Shown: positions 38,675 to 48,175, counted from the first letter of the stretch. The stretch is DNA of 64,000 nucleotides from Opitutaceae bacterium (GCA_002694885.1 NZNM01000114.1:1-64000); one strand, 5' to 3'. Made by a program: numbers and translations. The notes: a model not told the origin generated them from the letters alone.

Positions 38675-39694
38675 ATGAAGTCGCCCCTGCTCATTCTTTC
38701 CATAGCGGTTTGTTTCACTGCTCCACTAGTCTTTGGACAATCCGAATCCTCGTCGATTGCCCTCAAAAAGTCTGGTGATGTGAAGATCGCCATCCCCGTT
38801 GCTGCTTTCGGCCAAGGATACATGATGTCGACGTCGCTTATCCCGCAAGCGGGTTCAGTAACAGGCACTGGGTTATTGGGACGAATCGTCCTATTCGAGA
38901 AGTTTGATGACAGTGTCGATATGTACGAATCTACGAAGGGGCAGGTCGTTACTGAAGATCTGCCCGCCCGTCGCTTGCTAGCCACATTCCAAATCGTATC
39001 TGAAAATGCTGACTTCGTAGTAATCGATTTTAATCAAGGGATGCGTCGGCTACTGTATCAAGCCTGGTACGCAATGAGCCCCCGATATGATCCGGCGGTT
39101 CTGGAGCGGACGGCCGAGCTTCCGCAGGCTCGCGTTTTCGCTGTATCCGAAGAGGAAGATAATTTAGTGATACGCCAGACGGTCCAAGCGAGGAATCGGG
39201 AAGTGAATCAAAATCGGGAAACCCGCCTGGAATTGCGGTATTTTGTTAGGCCATACACCGAGTCTGGCTTTGAAGGGAGAGAAGCGAATCCTGTGGAAAC
39301 GCGTTACGCTCGCTTTTTCGAGACACAGCCCCAACTAGAGCTCACAAGCGGCCGCCAATCCGTAAAAATGGGGCGTTTCGATGATGCCGAACCCATAGTG
39401 TTTCACTACAGCGCCAACACTCCTGATGAGTACGAAGATGCCGAGAAGGAAGGCATTCTGTATTGGAATCGAGCCTTTGGTAAAGAGATCGTGCAGGCAG
39501 AGAAAGCGGAGGACGGAGTTACGGCTCCGGATGCCCAAAGAAACGTGATACAATGGGTGCCTTGGGATAGTGCCGGGTTTGCCTATGCGGACGCGTTGCT
39601 GGATCCGAGAACAGGCCAAACTTTGCATGGGCAGGCATTTATGACGAGTGTCTTCGGCATTAGCGGAAAGGCCCGAGCTCGAGCTTTGATCTGA
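38675..39694 (+). pseudogene. Zinc metalloprotease, N-terminal part, ended by in-frame TGA
   Basis: 339 codons from the ATG at 38675 (an upstream GTG at 38636 lacks a signal-peptide context). A Sec signal peptide (MKSPLLILSIAVCFTAPLVFG) starts it. The body resembles the N-terminal DUF5117-type region of large secreted zinc-dependent metalloproteases. The frame stops at TGA 39692-39694 in the middle of what should be a continuous protein: the preceding text (TGQTLHGQAFMTSVFGISGK) normally leads straight to the catalytic part, which continues in the same frame one codon later. This half has no zinc site. It is either a pseudogene half, a read-through product or a sequence error. Confidence 0.7.
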
Positions 39695-39697
39695 TCC

Positions 39698-41302
39698 ATG
39701 ACCCTGATCGTCGAGGAAATCGAGGACTCTGATGGGGATGGCGAAGAGGAAGCCCCTTCCTTGTTGTTTGGGATGCGCAGCGCGTGCCATATTGATCCCA
39801 TTGAATTTGCCAGGCAGTTGTCCCAAGGATTGGAGGAGCTACTGGCGGACCCGGACCTTACCGATGAAGCCGTGCTCAAATTGTCTCAAGACTATGTGCG
39901 GGAAGTGGCTGCCCACGAGGTCGGTCACGTGCTTGGATTGCGGCACAATTTTGCTGGTAGTTTGGATGCGGATATGAGCCCCAAAGAGTTGGATGCCTTC
40001 ATAAAGGACTATATTTCCGGCAACGACTTGGAAAAGTACGCGAACCGAACGACATCCAGCTCTAGCATGGAGTATACCGAATTTAAGGCAGCCGTTTTTA
40101 TTGGCTGGAAAATGAAAACCCAGGATGCGCCTCTAGAGCATGATAAAGGAGCTATCCGCTGGGGGTACTTTGATGACAAGGGAGTGGTTGAGGAGAAAAT
40201 GCTCTTCGGGACGGATTCGGATGTATCCACTTTTGGTGATATCCAACGTTTTGACTATGGAACGGATCCTTTGTTGGCGATGTATCAAGAGATAACAGGT
40301 CAGCTGAGATTCTTACCTAATAGCGTCATTGAGCGATTCATACAGGCCAGAGCTCCGAGGGACCCCCGGGATCGCGAGCCGCTTGAAACGGTAAATCTCA
40401 GCGTCAAGCGATACGCATCTCGATTAGCATCGGCCTATGGAGGAATGCTATCCTGGTTCCGTTCGGAGACGCGGTCTCGGAGAGTGGAGAACGATTTCGA
40501 TTTTATTGGCGATTTAAATAAGGAGGAGCGTATCAAGGCGCATTGGGATTACCTGAATCGGCAATTGGAAACGCTTGGTGGAGTCGATCGAGTTCTCTTT
40601 TCCTATCTGCCTGTCGATATGGAGCTCAAGTTGAAGGGCGAGTTGGAGGATGTAGCTATTGCTCCAAAGATCGACTCCGAGCAAATGGCTAAACGACTTG
40701 AGGATCTTTTGGATACGGATACTTATGCGTCCTTTGTCGGTTTGGATGAAGAAACCTATGCTTGGACAGAAGAAGAGAAATCGATCATTGTCGATCGAGG
40801 AACTTCGCTATTCCATGAGCTTGAAGAAGCGGTTATTGTAGAAATTCTCAAACGCTACGAAAAAGCTCCTCGAGATCTCGGTTTGCTGGCGACCGGCGCG
40901 TTGTCTGAGGACGATGCTGTTGCTGAAATGGAAAAGCGCATAATCGAGCTGGCAAAATCAGTTCTCGCGGAGAAAAGCGATAGCGCTCGCATTCGTGGCA
41001 AGGTGGATAAAGCGTTAGTTGAAGTAATTGATTTTCAGTACGAACACGAGACCCGGTTAGCGGCTGCCAAAGCGCTCAACGACAAAACCGGCTCTTTTCC
41101 GGCTTGGGCTAAGGAAGCGAAGGAAAAACTGCATGAACAGCTGAAGAAGGCGGTTGAAGAGGCATTGAATATCGGCCACTTCAAGAATTTTGAGGACGGC
41201 CTGCTCTCGCGTTCACTGAGAGAATGGTACCTAAAGCAACAGGAGATTCTCAAGTTGCTGCCACCAGCAAAAAAGGCTCCCAGCAACGGCAAGAGTAGTT
41301 GA
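39698..41302 (+). pseudogene. Zinc metalloprotease, C-terminal catalytic part
   Basis: 534 residues from the ATG at 39698, in the same frame as the preceding part and separated from it only by TGA TCC. It contains the full zinc motif HEVGHVLGLRH (residues 73-83; HExxHxxGxxH) and the DUF4953-type region typical of DUF5117/DUF4953 metalloproteases. No ribosome-binding sequence precedes this ATG, and on its own it lacks a signal peptide, so independent expression as an exported enzyme is unlikely. The remaining sequence is intact with no further stops, which suggests a recent event or a sequencing error. Confidence 0.7.
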
Positions 41303-41470
41303 TTGTCAGTATTGGCGTTGCGAGGGGTAGGGTTACGCGAGAGGCCCCTCTGCAACTTGCCGAGTGGGACACGCATTCAATGGAAGACGGTAGCGGGTGA
41401 ATAACCGATACAAAAAGTTATCTGTTTGTTCTCGCCTCGAAAGCGCGATCTTTCGATAAGCCTGGTTCCA

Positions 41471-42313
41471 ATGAATTCAGCCGAAGAAACGAGCACAGAC
41501 TTACTTGAAGAAATCCTGGAGTTGGCAAGATCGCTGGCTATCACCGCAGGTAAGCGGGCTCTCGAGATGAGGGAGAGTGGTTTGTTAACTCAGGATTACA
41601 AGCAGAGCGTCGAGCTAGTGACTTCAGCGGACCTAGCAGTAAGCCAACTGATCGAGAAAGGGATAAGAACTCGGTATCCAAACCACGCTTTTTTTACTGA
41701 GGAGTCTGAAGGAGCTGCCGAGCGTAGGCCGGATTTGCTTGAGCCAACTTGGATCATAGATCCCATCGATGGTACGGTAGGATACGCTCGTGGACATTTT
41801 CAATTCTGCATTTCCATCGCGTTTTGCATGAAAGGAAAGATTCAAGTGGGCGTTGTCTATTGTCCGGCTCTAGATGAGCTTTTCACTTCGACCAAGGGGA
41901 ATGGAGCATTCTTGAATGAAAAGCCAATCCGGGTGAGCTCCACCGAGAATCTCCAAAATTCGTTAGTGGCTACGGGATTTCCTCATGGTTGGGATGGTAT
42001 CGACCGGCTAGTGTCGAGATTGGGAGAAGTTCGGAGGCGATGCCGGGATGTTAGGCGGTCCGGGTCGGCTGCATTTGATCTAGTTTGGGTCGCGTGTGGA
42101 AGAATTGACGCCTATTACGAAGAGGATACCAAGGCTTGGGATATCAGCGCTGGAAAGCTGATAGCTATTGAAGCGGGCGCTGAATACGGTTTTTTCGACG
42201 ACAACTTAAAGAATGAGTTGTCAGAGATCCGTGGATACGCAACGTTAACGGCGAATCCATCCGTATTCCCGGAATTAATGGCGATACTCGATACAAGATC
42301 TCGCGAGGACTAA
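41471..42313 (+). CDS. Inositol monophosphatase-family phosphatase (CysQ-like)
   Basis: 280 residues from the ATG at 41471 (a TTG at 41426 is less likely). Li+-sensitive Mg-phosphatase motifs: FFTEESEG, WIIDPIDGTVGYARG and the C-terminal WDISAGKLIAIEAGA. The family includes inositol-1-phosphatase, 3'(2'),5'-bisphosphate nucleotidase and histidinol phosphatase; I cannot choose between them from sequence. Cytoplasmic. Its stop codon abuts the left end of the structured repeat that begins at 42313. Confidence 0.85.
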   Translation: MNSAEETSTDLLEEILELARSLAITAGKRALEMRESGLLTQDYKQSVELVTSADLAVSQLIEKGIRTRYPNHAFFTEESEGAAERRPDLLEPTWIIDPIDGTVGYARGHFQFCISIAFCMKGKIQVGVVYCPALDELFTSTKGNGAFLNEKPIRVSSTENLQNSLVATGFPHGWDGIDRLVSRLGEVRRRCRDVRRSGSAAFDLVWVACGRIDAYYEEDTKAWDISAGKLIAIEAGAEYGFFDDNLKNELSEIRGYATLTANPSVFPELMAILDTRSRED

Positions 42314-42575
42314 TACCACATGCAAAAATGTTTGATAGGATAGTGCATGCTCTAGCGGGAGCAGCGCAAGGCGGCGCGGCGCTTGCGACACGGGTGTCGG
42401 ATGCGACACGCTAACACTGCGAACTCCCGCTAGAGCCGCATCCTGCGACGGGTTCGAGAGGGGCTTGGGCTGCGTTGTTTGTTTCCACCGTGCTCGAGCA
42501 CGCTTGGAAACAAGCCGCCTTGACCAAGCCCCTCTCGATTCCCGCTATCCTACCAAACCTTTTTGCATGTGGTAT
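42313..42575. mobile_element. 263-bp structured element with 31-bp terminal inverted repeats
   Basis: Ends 42313-42343 and 42545-42575 are inverted repeats matching at 29 of 31 positions. Inside are two perfect stems: 42349-42361/42424-42436 (13 bp) and 42454-42468/42524-42538 (15 bp). The second encloses GTTTCCA/TGGAAAC and a 12-bp palindrome (42490-42501). No frame is coding. This looks like a non-autonomous, MITE-like element or a large structured RNA. A partial third end copy follows at 42582-42600, so 42555-42570 and 42582-42597 also form a 16-bp perfect inverted repeat. No target duplication was identified. Confidence 0.65.
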
Positions 42576-42625
42576 AATACGACATGCAAAAAGGTTTGGG
42601 TAAGCGGTTCTGCCCAGTCGATTCG

Positions 42626-43108
42626 CTAAAGATTGGCGACTCGTTCTTTCAACGCTTGATAAACGTTTTCGGGAACGAATTCGCTAACATCGGCTCCGTA
42701 CTCGGCAACCTGCTTTACTAGAGTGGAGCTCGTATAGTTGTATCCCTCTTTCGTCATAACGAGAATCGTCTCGATATCGGGCCCCAAGTGCCGATTCATA
42801 TTGGCCATTTGAAACTCGAATTCGAAATCCGAAACGGCGCGCAAGCCGCGAATAATCACGGACGCTCCCTGTTCCTTGGCGAAATCGATTAGAAGACCTT
42901 GGAAAACCATTGCTTTCGCGGTAGGGAAGCGTTCGAGGTTTTCATTGACCAATTGTAGACGTTTTTCCGCCGAGAAGAAGGGATCTTTGCCTCTGTTTTC
43001 GGCGATGGCTATGATTACTCGGTCAAAGATTCTGCAGGCCCGCTCAAGCACGTCGAGATGGCCATGAGTGATGGGATCGAAGGTTCCCGGGTAGATGCAG
43101 ACTTTCAT
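42626..43108 (-). CDS. coaD: Phosphopantetheine adenylyltransferase
   Basis: 160 residues, family length. Nucleotidyltransferase motif YPGTFDPITHGHLDVLERA (7-25), IIRGLRAVSDFEFEFQMANMNR, and the C-terminal YNYTSSTLVKQVAEYGADVSEFVP. It adenylylates 4'-phosphopantetheine to dephospho-CoA, the penultimate step of CoA synthesis. Divergent from pgsA. The 50 bp between it and the 42313 element show only a repeat-end fragment. Confidence 0.96.
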   Translation of the reverse strand: MKVCIYPGTFDPITHGHLDVLERACRIFDRVIIAIAENRGKDPFFSAEKRLQLVNENLERFPTAKAMVFQGLLIDFAKEQGASVIIRGLRAVSDFEFEFQMANMNRHLGPDIETILVMTKEGYNYTSSTLVKQVAEYGADVSEFVPENVYQALKERVANL

Positions 43109-43224
43109 AAACCGAATCGGAGGAAAGCGACGGCGACCTGATTTGCAACGAAATGTTTACAACATGGGTTGCTTGCGGCTCGAGAGCTTTACTTTAATCG
43201 ATCGAGACTTTTGAGTGCCGGGGA

Positions 43225-43824
43225 ATGAATTTGCCGAATGTACTCACGCTTTCCCGGATACCGTTGATGTTCGCGATAGTCTGGCTAATGAAAGAGAGTT
43301 TCGTAGGAGCGGCGACCGCAGCCTTCATTCTCTTCGTCATAGCTGGGCTGACCGACTGGCTCGACGGTTATGTCGCTCGCAAGCGGGGTATCGTTTCCAA
43401 TTTCGGCATTCTCATGGATGCCTTAACAGACAAGATTCTGATGCTGGGATTGATGATTGCCCTAGTGGACATTGGCCGGGTGCACATTTTTCTGGTTTTG
43501 CTGATTCTTGGTCGAGAGTTCATGATTACAGGCATGCGTCTAGTGGCAGCTACGAAAGGAGTCGTGGTTGCGGCAGAGAGTTCAGGTAAGCAAAAAACGG
43601 TGACGCAGATCCTGGCGGTAGGCGCCTTCTTGCTCGAGTCCGTATTCAGGTTCGATTTTGGAGGAGGAGAAGGGAGCTGGATGCATCAGACTGCCGAGAT
43701 CCTTAACTGGCTGGGGCTGATACTCTTCGGCTTGTGCGTTTTTATGACTCTGTATTCGGGGGTAAAATACTTCAAGAAGTACGGGGAACTCGTGTTTTTC
43801 GAGGGAGGTGAATCCGAAAAATGA
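43225..43824 (+). CDS. pgsA: CDP-diacylglycerol-glycerol-3-phosphate 3-phosphatidyltransferase
   Basis: 199 residues, integral membrane. The CDP-alcohol phosphotransferase signature D-x2-DG-x2-AR-x8-G-x3-D-x3-D is complete in DWLDGYVARKRG...GILMDALTD. About five or six membrane helices. It makes phosphatidylglycerophosphate from CDP-diacylglycerol. Start ATG at 43225 with GGGG six bases upstream. The stop overlaps the ATG of pgpA (ATGA), and PgpA carries out the next step, which supports the assignment over phosphatidylserine synthase. Confidence 0.93.
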   Translation: MNLPNVLTLSRIPLMFAIVWLMKESFVGAATAAFILFVIAGLTDWLDGYVARKRGIVSNFGILMDALTDKILMLGLMIALVDIGRVHIFLVLLILGREFMITGMRLVAATKGVVVAAESSGKQKTVTQILAVGAFLLESVFRFDFGGGEGSWMHQTAEILNWLGLILFGLCVFMTLYSGVKYFKKYGELVFFEGGESEK

Positions 43825-44327
43825 TGCGCAACCCCCGGTGGGCTCGTTATTGGCCAACGCATGTCGTGCTCAGGATTGCTACGCTAGGCAACCTTGGCAG
43901 CCTCAAAGCTCCGGGCACCTGGGGATCCGCAGCTGGCGTTCTCTTGTATGTCGTCCTCTTTTACCAGCTGAACGGTATATTTGGAATGCTATTTATTCTG
44001 GGAGCATGCTATTTCGCTATCGGCATATGCGGCGAGGCGGAAAAGCGAATGAAGAAGGTGGATCCCGGGGAGATCGTCCTCGACGAGGTAGTGGCCATGC
44101 CGATCTGCTATTTGGGACTGAAGCCATTCATGGCGGAGGGGCACACTCCACTGATTCTAGTATCCGGATTTGTTGTGTTTCGGATTTTCGACATCCTTAA
44201 ACCATTTGGGATTAAGCGACTGCAGCGATACTATGGCGGTTTTGGCGTCGTGATTGACGATGTCGTTGCCGCTATCGCCACCTGCCTCGTTCTTAACCTA
44301 GGTCGAAGACTCTGGCTGGGATTCTAG
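43821..44327 (+). CDS. pgpA: Phosphatidylglycerophosphatase A
   Basis: 168 residues. PgpA landmarks: LGNLGSLKAPGTWGSAAG at the N-terminus, DPGEIVLDEVVAMPI with the acidic pair, and FRIFDILKPFGIKRLQ...GGFGVVIDDVVAA near the C-terminus. A membrane phosphatase that removes the terminal phosphate of phosphatidylglycerophosphate. Translationally coupled to pgsA, giving a two-step phosphatidylglycerol operon closed by a terminator at 44406. Confidence 0.93.
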   Translation: MMRNPRWARYWPTHVVLRIATLGNLGSLKAPGTWGSAAGVLLYVVLFYQLNGIFGMLFILGACYFAIGICGEAEKRMKKVDPGEIVLDEVVAMPICYLGLKPFMAEGHTPLILVSGFVVFRIFDILKPFGIKRLQRYYGGFGVVIDDVVAAIATCLVLNLGRRLWLGF

Positions 44328-44405
44328 TAAGCCTGGACAGGAGAAGGAGAACCAAGATTTTGGGTGGCCTAAAACTTGGCAAATGGACCTAGCAAGTTAC
44401 GGGGA

Positions 44406-44447
44406 GCCAGTAAAATGCATAAGGTTATACATTTTACTGGCAGTTTT
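44406..44447 (+). terminator. Intrinsic terminator after pgsA-pgpA
   Basis: Perfect 12-bp stem GCCAGTAAAATG (44406-44417) / CATTTTACTGGC (44430-44441), 12-nt loop, then AGTTTTT. It lies between convergent pgpA and lgt and is oriented to end the plus-strand transcript. Confidence 0.85.
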
Positions 44448-44497
44448 TGGATATTGTGGGGTCGCTTTATCCAAGCTTCGGTTTTGGGCTTTACGGG

Positions 44498-45307
44498 CTA
44501 GCTGGATTCTGCGTTTGGGCGCTTGCGCGCCTTCAAGAATATTGTCAGCCCCACGATTGCCATTACGATGGAAAGCGTTGTTCCCCGGCTCATGCCAAGG
44601 CTCAGAGCAGCATCTGGCTCTCTAAACTGCTCTCCGATAATCCTCAATACAGAGTAGCCAAATAAAAACTCGCCTACCAAAGATCCTGGATGCTGCTTCA
44701 ATACCGGACTCTTCCAGATTCGAAATTGAGAATAGGCAAGGAGGACGAATCCCTCCAGAAATGCTTCGTAGAGTTGTGATGGATGTCGAGGAAGCGTGCC
44801 ACCATCAGGAGCTGTGGAAAATAAAACGGCCCAAGATACGTGGCTTACCTTTCCCCAGAGCTCGCCATTGAGGAAATTGGCAATTCGGCCAAGTAGCAGC
44901 CCCGCTGGAGCTAGCGAGCAGACAATATCCGCTGTCAGCCAAAAGGACTCCTTGTTTTTGCGAGCGATGTACCACGTAGCGGCGGCTACTCCGATAAAGC
45001 CTCCGTGACTGGCCATGCCGCCTTCCCAGACAAAGAATATTTTCCAAGGCTCGGATAAAATCAAATGAGGCGTGTAGAATAGGAAATAGCCTACTCGCCC
45101 TCCGGCGATGACTCCGACTATCAGGGCGATTAAGAGATCGGTCTGTTGATTCGGATCGTAAGGGGAACGTCCGCCTTTGTAGTAGCGATTTAGAAGCCAG
45201 GCCCCAATCAAAAAGCCAAGAATGTAAGCGAGGCCGTAGTAACGTATCCCGAAGTCTTCGGTGAACTCTATTAGGAAGGGCGTGGGCTTATGTTCCCAGT
45301 AATCCAT
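44498..45307 (-). CDS. lgt: Prolipoprotein diacylglyceryl transferase
   Basis: 269 residues from the ATG at 45307 (a GTG one codon upstream). Polytopic inner-membrane enzyme with the Lgt hallmarks IRYYGLAYILGFLIGAWLL, GGRVGYFLFY, GGMASHGGFIG and the signature GRIANFLNGELWG. It transfers diacylglyceryl from phosphatidylglycerol to the lipobox Cys of prolipoproteins. The substrate is the product of the adjacent convergent pgsA-pgpA operon. The ATG overlaps the stop of the upstream CBS-domain gene. Confidence 0.94.
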   Translation of the reverse strand: MDYWEHKPTPFLIEFTEDFGIRYYGLAYILGFLIGAWLLNRYYKGGRSPYDPNQQTDLLIALIVGVIAGGRVGYFLFYTPHLILSEPWKIFFVWEGGMASHGGFIGVAAATWYIARKNKESFWLTADIVCSLAPAGLLLGRIANFLNGELWGKVSHVSWAVLFSTAPDGGTLPRHPSQLYEAFLEGFVLLAYSQFRIWKSPVLKQHPGSLVGEFLFGYSVLRIIGEQFREPDAALSLGMSRGTTLSIVMAIVGLTIFLKARKRPNAESS

Positions 45308-46380
45308 CACGAATTGTCGTCTTTTTGAGAATGATGATGGGCGAGGGGATCGTTCTCGATACTGTTCTCGTTGCGAGCGAGCTCTCGCATGTCGATCGCC
45401 ATATCGTCCTTTTCAAAAATTTCCTGCCCAAGGATGGATTCCATAATATCCTCCATCGTCACCACGCCTGCTAGAGATCCGAATTCATCGACTACGGCGA
45501 GAAGCTGCTGTTGGGTTTTCAGCATCTTTTGCAATGCGTTGTATGCGCTGACTGTCTCCGGTACAAAGTGGATATCGTCCATGATGTCGGAAAGCTTCAC
45601 TTCATCATGGTCATCAGCCATCTGCTTGAGAAGGTCGCGGCGCCGGGCGATACCGACAACGTCGTCTAGCTCCTCTTCATAAACCGGGATTCTTGCGAAT
45701 GGTATGTGTGGCCATTTATTGAATACCTCGCCTATTGTTAGCGATTTTTCCATGGCGTTGACGACCACGCGAGGAGTCATGATTTCGCTAACAAGAACGT
45801 TATCCAGTTTCAAAGCGTTGGTCACCATGTCCGATTCGCTGGAAGTTAGGCTGCCTTCTTTAGCTCCCTTTTCGGCGAGGAGAATGATTTCCTTTTCGTC
45901 GGCGTCCGGGTCCTGCATTTGTTCCTCTTTGACCACAAGCCGAACTGAAAGGTTGGTCAGGTAGGTAATTGGGGACATTAGGTACTTTAAGAACACCAAG
46001 GGTCCCACCACCCATGGATGCAGTTGGGTTCGGTAAACGACTCCCAGGTTTTTGGGTATGACTTCGGAAAAAACCAGGACCCCTAACGTCATTCCTCCCG
46101 TAATAATGCCGACTATCGCGTTGCCCCACATGATCACCGCGAGCCCGCTTACTAGGGCCGTGCCAGCGGTATTAGCAATCGTGTTCAGCGTGAGAATGGC
46201 TGAAATCGTATTGGAGAGATCCAGCCTCAGTCTCTCGAGCTTTTCCCCTTTGCGAGGACGACGCTTCTTCAGCGATTCAACCTCGGCGACGGTTGTGCTC
46301 AGGATCAGAGCCTCCATCATAGAGCAGTAGAAAGAAGCGCCGATCGTAAATGCGACGGCTCCTGTGAAAGCTAGCAGCAT
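45307..46380 (-). CDS. CNNM/CorC-type membrane protein with CBS domains
   Basis: 357 residues. The N-terminal ~190 residues are the DUF21 membrane domain with three or four helices (FTIGASFYCSMMEALIL, ISAILTLNTIANTAGTALVSG, MTLGVLVFSEVIPKNLG). Two CBS domains follow (SEIMTPRVVVNAMEKSLTIGEVF and LSDIMDDIHFVPETVSAYNALQKML...GVVTMEDIMESILGQEIFEKDD). The final CorC/HlyC domain found in longer members is reduced to an acidic tail. The family transports or senses Mg2+/Co2+; older annotation as hemolysin is misleading. Coupled to lgt. Confidence 0.88.
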   Translation of the reverse strand: MLLAFTGAVAFTIGASFYCSMMEALILSTTVAEVESLKKRRPRKGEKLERLRLDLSNTISAILTLNTIANTAGTALVSGLAVIMWGNAIVGIITGGMTLGVLVFSEVIPKNLGVVYRTQLHPWVVGPLVFLKYLMSPITYLTNLSVRLVVKEEQMQDPDADEKEIILLAEKGAKEGSLTSSESDMVTNALKLDNVLVSEIMTPRVVVNAMEKSLTIGEVFNKWPHIPFARIPVYEEELDDVVGIARRRDLLKQMADDHDEVKLSDIMDDIHFVPETVSAYNALQKMLKTQQQLLAVVDEFGSLAGVVTMEDIMESILGQEIFEKDDMAIDMRELARNENSIENDPLAHHHSQKDDNS

Positions 46381-46520
46381 TGGGATTTAGGTGACCGAAG
46401 ATGGCCGCTAGCTTGCGCGCGAGAGGCGAAAATCGTTTTCGCCAGTTGGTAGCTGAAGTGACAGCGTCGTCGTAGACTCATCAAATTGATCTAACCACGG
46501 TTATGGCTAGAGAGACAAAA

Positions 46521-46553
46521 GGCAAGCGCTCAAAAACGCACGGAGCGTTTGCC
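46521..46553 (+). promoter_or_regulatory. Hairpin in the glpK leader
   Basis: 11-bp stem (46521-46531 with 46543-46553), complete if one G-U pair is allowed, with an 11-nt loop containing five A. It lies 80 bp before the glpK start. A 44-codon frame (46503-46637) covers it and ends in a GTGA overlap with glpK, but its composition is not convincing. An attenuator or mRNA-stability element is possible. Confidence 0.35.
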
Positions 46554-46633
46554 CGCCTTGAAAGTGCTCCCCTGCTTGGTAGTTATTCGCTTAGCGACTT
46601 GATCCGTCTCTCCTTAGCGGATAGTGGGTTAGC

Positions 46634-48124
46634 GTGAGTTACATTCTATCCCTCGATCAAGGTACGACGAGCTCGCGAGCTATCCTTTTCGACAAGGAAG
46701 CTCAGATTGCTGGCGTCGGACAAAACGAATTTCCACAGATTTTTCCCCAGCCTGGTTGGGTAGAACATGATGCGGAGAAAATTTGGGAGACGCAGCGTCA
46801 ATCGATTGAAGCGGCATTGAAAAGCGCTTCAGCCAATTGGAGCGATGTCGAAGCGATCGGTATTACGAATCAACGAGAGACGGTCGTTGTTTGGAATCGC
46901 GAGACTGGAAAACCCATATCGAATGCGATCGTTTGGCAGGATAGGCGAACAGCATCTTTTTGCGAGAACCTAAAGACTGAGGGCAAGGAAGAGTGGATAC
47001 AGTCGAAAACCGGTTTGCTTCTTGATCCATATTTTTCGGCGACGAAGATAAAATGGATCCTGGACGAAACTCCGGGGGCGAGAGAGCTCGCGAAAACCGG
47101 GAGTTTGGCTGTTGGAACAATGGATACCTGGTTGATCTGGAATCTTACCGAGGGAAGATCGCATATAACCGATGTGTCGAACGCTAGTAGAACACTGCTC
47201 ATGGATTTGAGGTCCCTTCAATGGGATGAGGACCTGCTAGAGCTATTTGAAATACCACCCCCATTGCTCCCAGAAATAGTCGATTCAAGTGGTTCTCTGG
47301 CTACGTCCTCGAAGAATATAACGAGCGAACCAATACCGATATCAGGTATTGCAGGCGACCAGCAGGCAGCGCTTTTTGGGCAAGTTTGTTTTGAGCCAGG
47401 AATGGCGAAGAATACTTATGGAACCGGTTGCTTTCTTTTGATGAATGTCGGAGAGAACGCGACGCTTTCCCGCAATCGCCTGCTTTCAACAGTCGCTTGG
47501 AGAATTGCAGGAAAGACAGAATACGCTTTCGAGGGCAGCGTTTTCATTGGAGGGGCGTTGGTGCAGTGGTTGCGAGACGAGCTAAAAATAATCGATTCCG
47601 CAGCAGACGTAGAAGCACTGGCGAATCAGGTGGAAGATTCAGGGGGTGTCACGATTGTACCCGCGTTTTCAGGCTTGGGGGCTCCTTATTGGGATCCCTA
47701 TGCTCGGGGAGCTATCTTTGGCCTGACGCGTGGAAGTTCTCGGTCTCATATCGCCCGCGCGGCGTTGGAAGGGATAGCGTCGCAGGTCTCCGATATAGCT
47801 GAGGCGATGGAAGATGATTCTGGACGGAAAATGGAATCGCTTCAGGTCGATGGTGGAGCTTCTGCCAATGCGCTGCTCATGCAAATGCAGTCGGATTTAC
47901 TGGGCTCTCCGGTTCGCTGTTCTGCGATTGCGGAAACAACGGCATTGGGGGCTGCGTTTCTGGCGGGATTGGCTGTGGGATTTTGGAAGTCGAAGTCAGA
48001 GTTGTCCTCTCTCTGGGAAGAGCGCTGTCGATACGAGCCGGAAGTGGAAGAGGCGATTCGAGAAGAGAAGCGTCGCGTTTGGAAAGATAGTGTCGAGCGT
48101 ACGAAAGGTTACGCGCGAGACTAG
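46634..48124 (+). CDS. glpK: Glycerol kinase
   Basis: 496 residues, standard length. FGGY-family motifs: phosphate-1 loop LSLDQGTTSSRAILFD, QPGWVEHDAEKIW, AIGITNQRETVVVW, the substrate-site WQDRRT, GDQQAALFGQ and KNTYGTGCFLLMN, and the C-terminal LQVDGGASANALLMQMQSDLLG. It phosphorylates glycerol to sn-glycerol-3-phosphate. The start is a GTG at 46634. No glpF or glpD beside it; the product also feeds the phospholipid genes a few kb upstream. Confidence 0.95.
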   Translation: MSYILSLDQGTTSSRAILFDKEAQIAGVGQNEFPQIFPQPGWVEHDAEKIWETQRQSIEAALKSASANWSDVEAIGITNQRETVVVWNRETGKPISNAIVWQDRRTASFCENLKTEGKEEWIQSKTGLLLDPYFSATKIKWILDETPGARELAKTGSLAVGTMDTWLIWNLTEGRSHITDVSNASRTLLMDLRSLQWDEDLLELFEIPPPLLPEIVDSSGSLATSSKNITSEPIPISGIAGDQQAALFGQVCFEPGMAKNTYGTGCFLLMNVGENATLSRNRLLSTVAWRIAGKTEYAFEGSVFIGGALVQWLRDELKIIDSAADVEALANQVEDSGGVTIVPAFSGLGAPYWDPYARGAIFGLTRGSSRSHIARAALEGIASQVSDIAEAMEDDSGRKMESLQVDGGASANALLMQMQSDLLGSPVRCSAIAETTALGAAFLAGLAVGFWKSKSELSSLWEERCRYEPEVEEAIREEKRRVWKDSVERTKGYARD

Positions 48125-48175
48125 CGTTGCTGTTCGGAGTTGCTTTTGGCGAAAGTCGCTCCGATAAACCCGACC

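Noticed and set aside
39692-39694. TGA as a selenocysteine codon in the metalloprotease
   Set aside because: No clear SECIS-like hairpin immediately downstream, and the position is not a redox or metal-binding site; nonsense mutation or error is simpler.
42313-42600. CRISPR-like or tandem repeat array
   Set aside because: The repeats are inverted ends and nested stems, not evenly spaced direct repeats with spacers.
46503-46637. 44-aa gene ahead of glpK
   Set aside because: Kept only as a finding: the frame has no ribosome site, no recognised family, and overlaps a hairpin that explains the sequence better.
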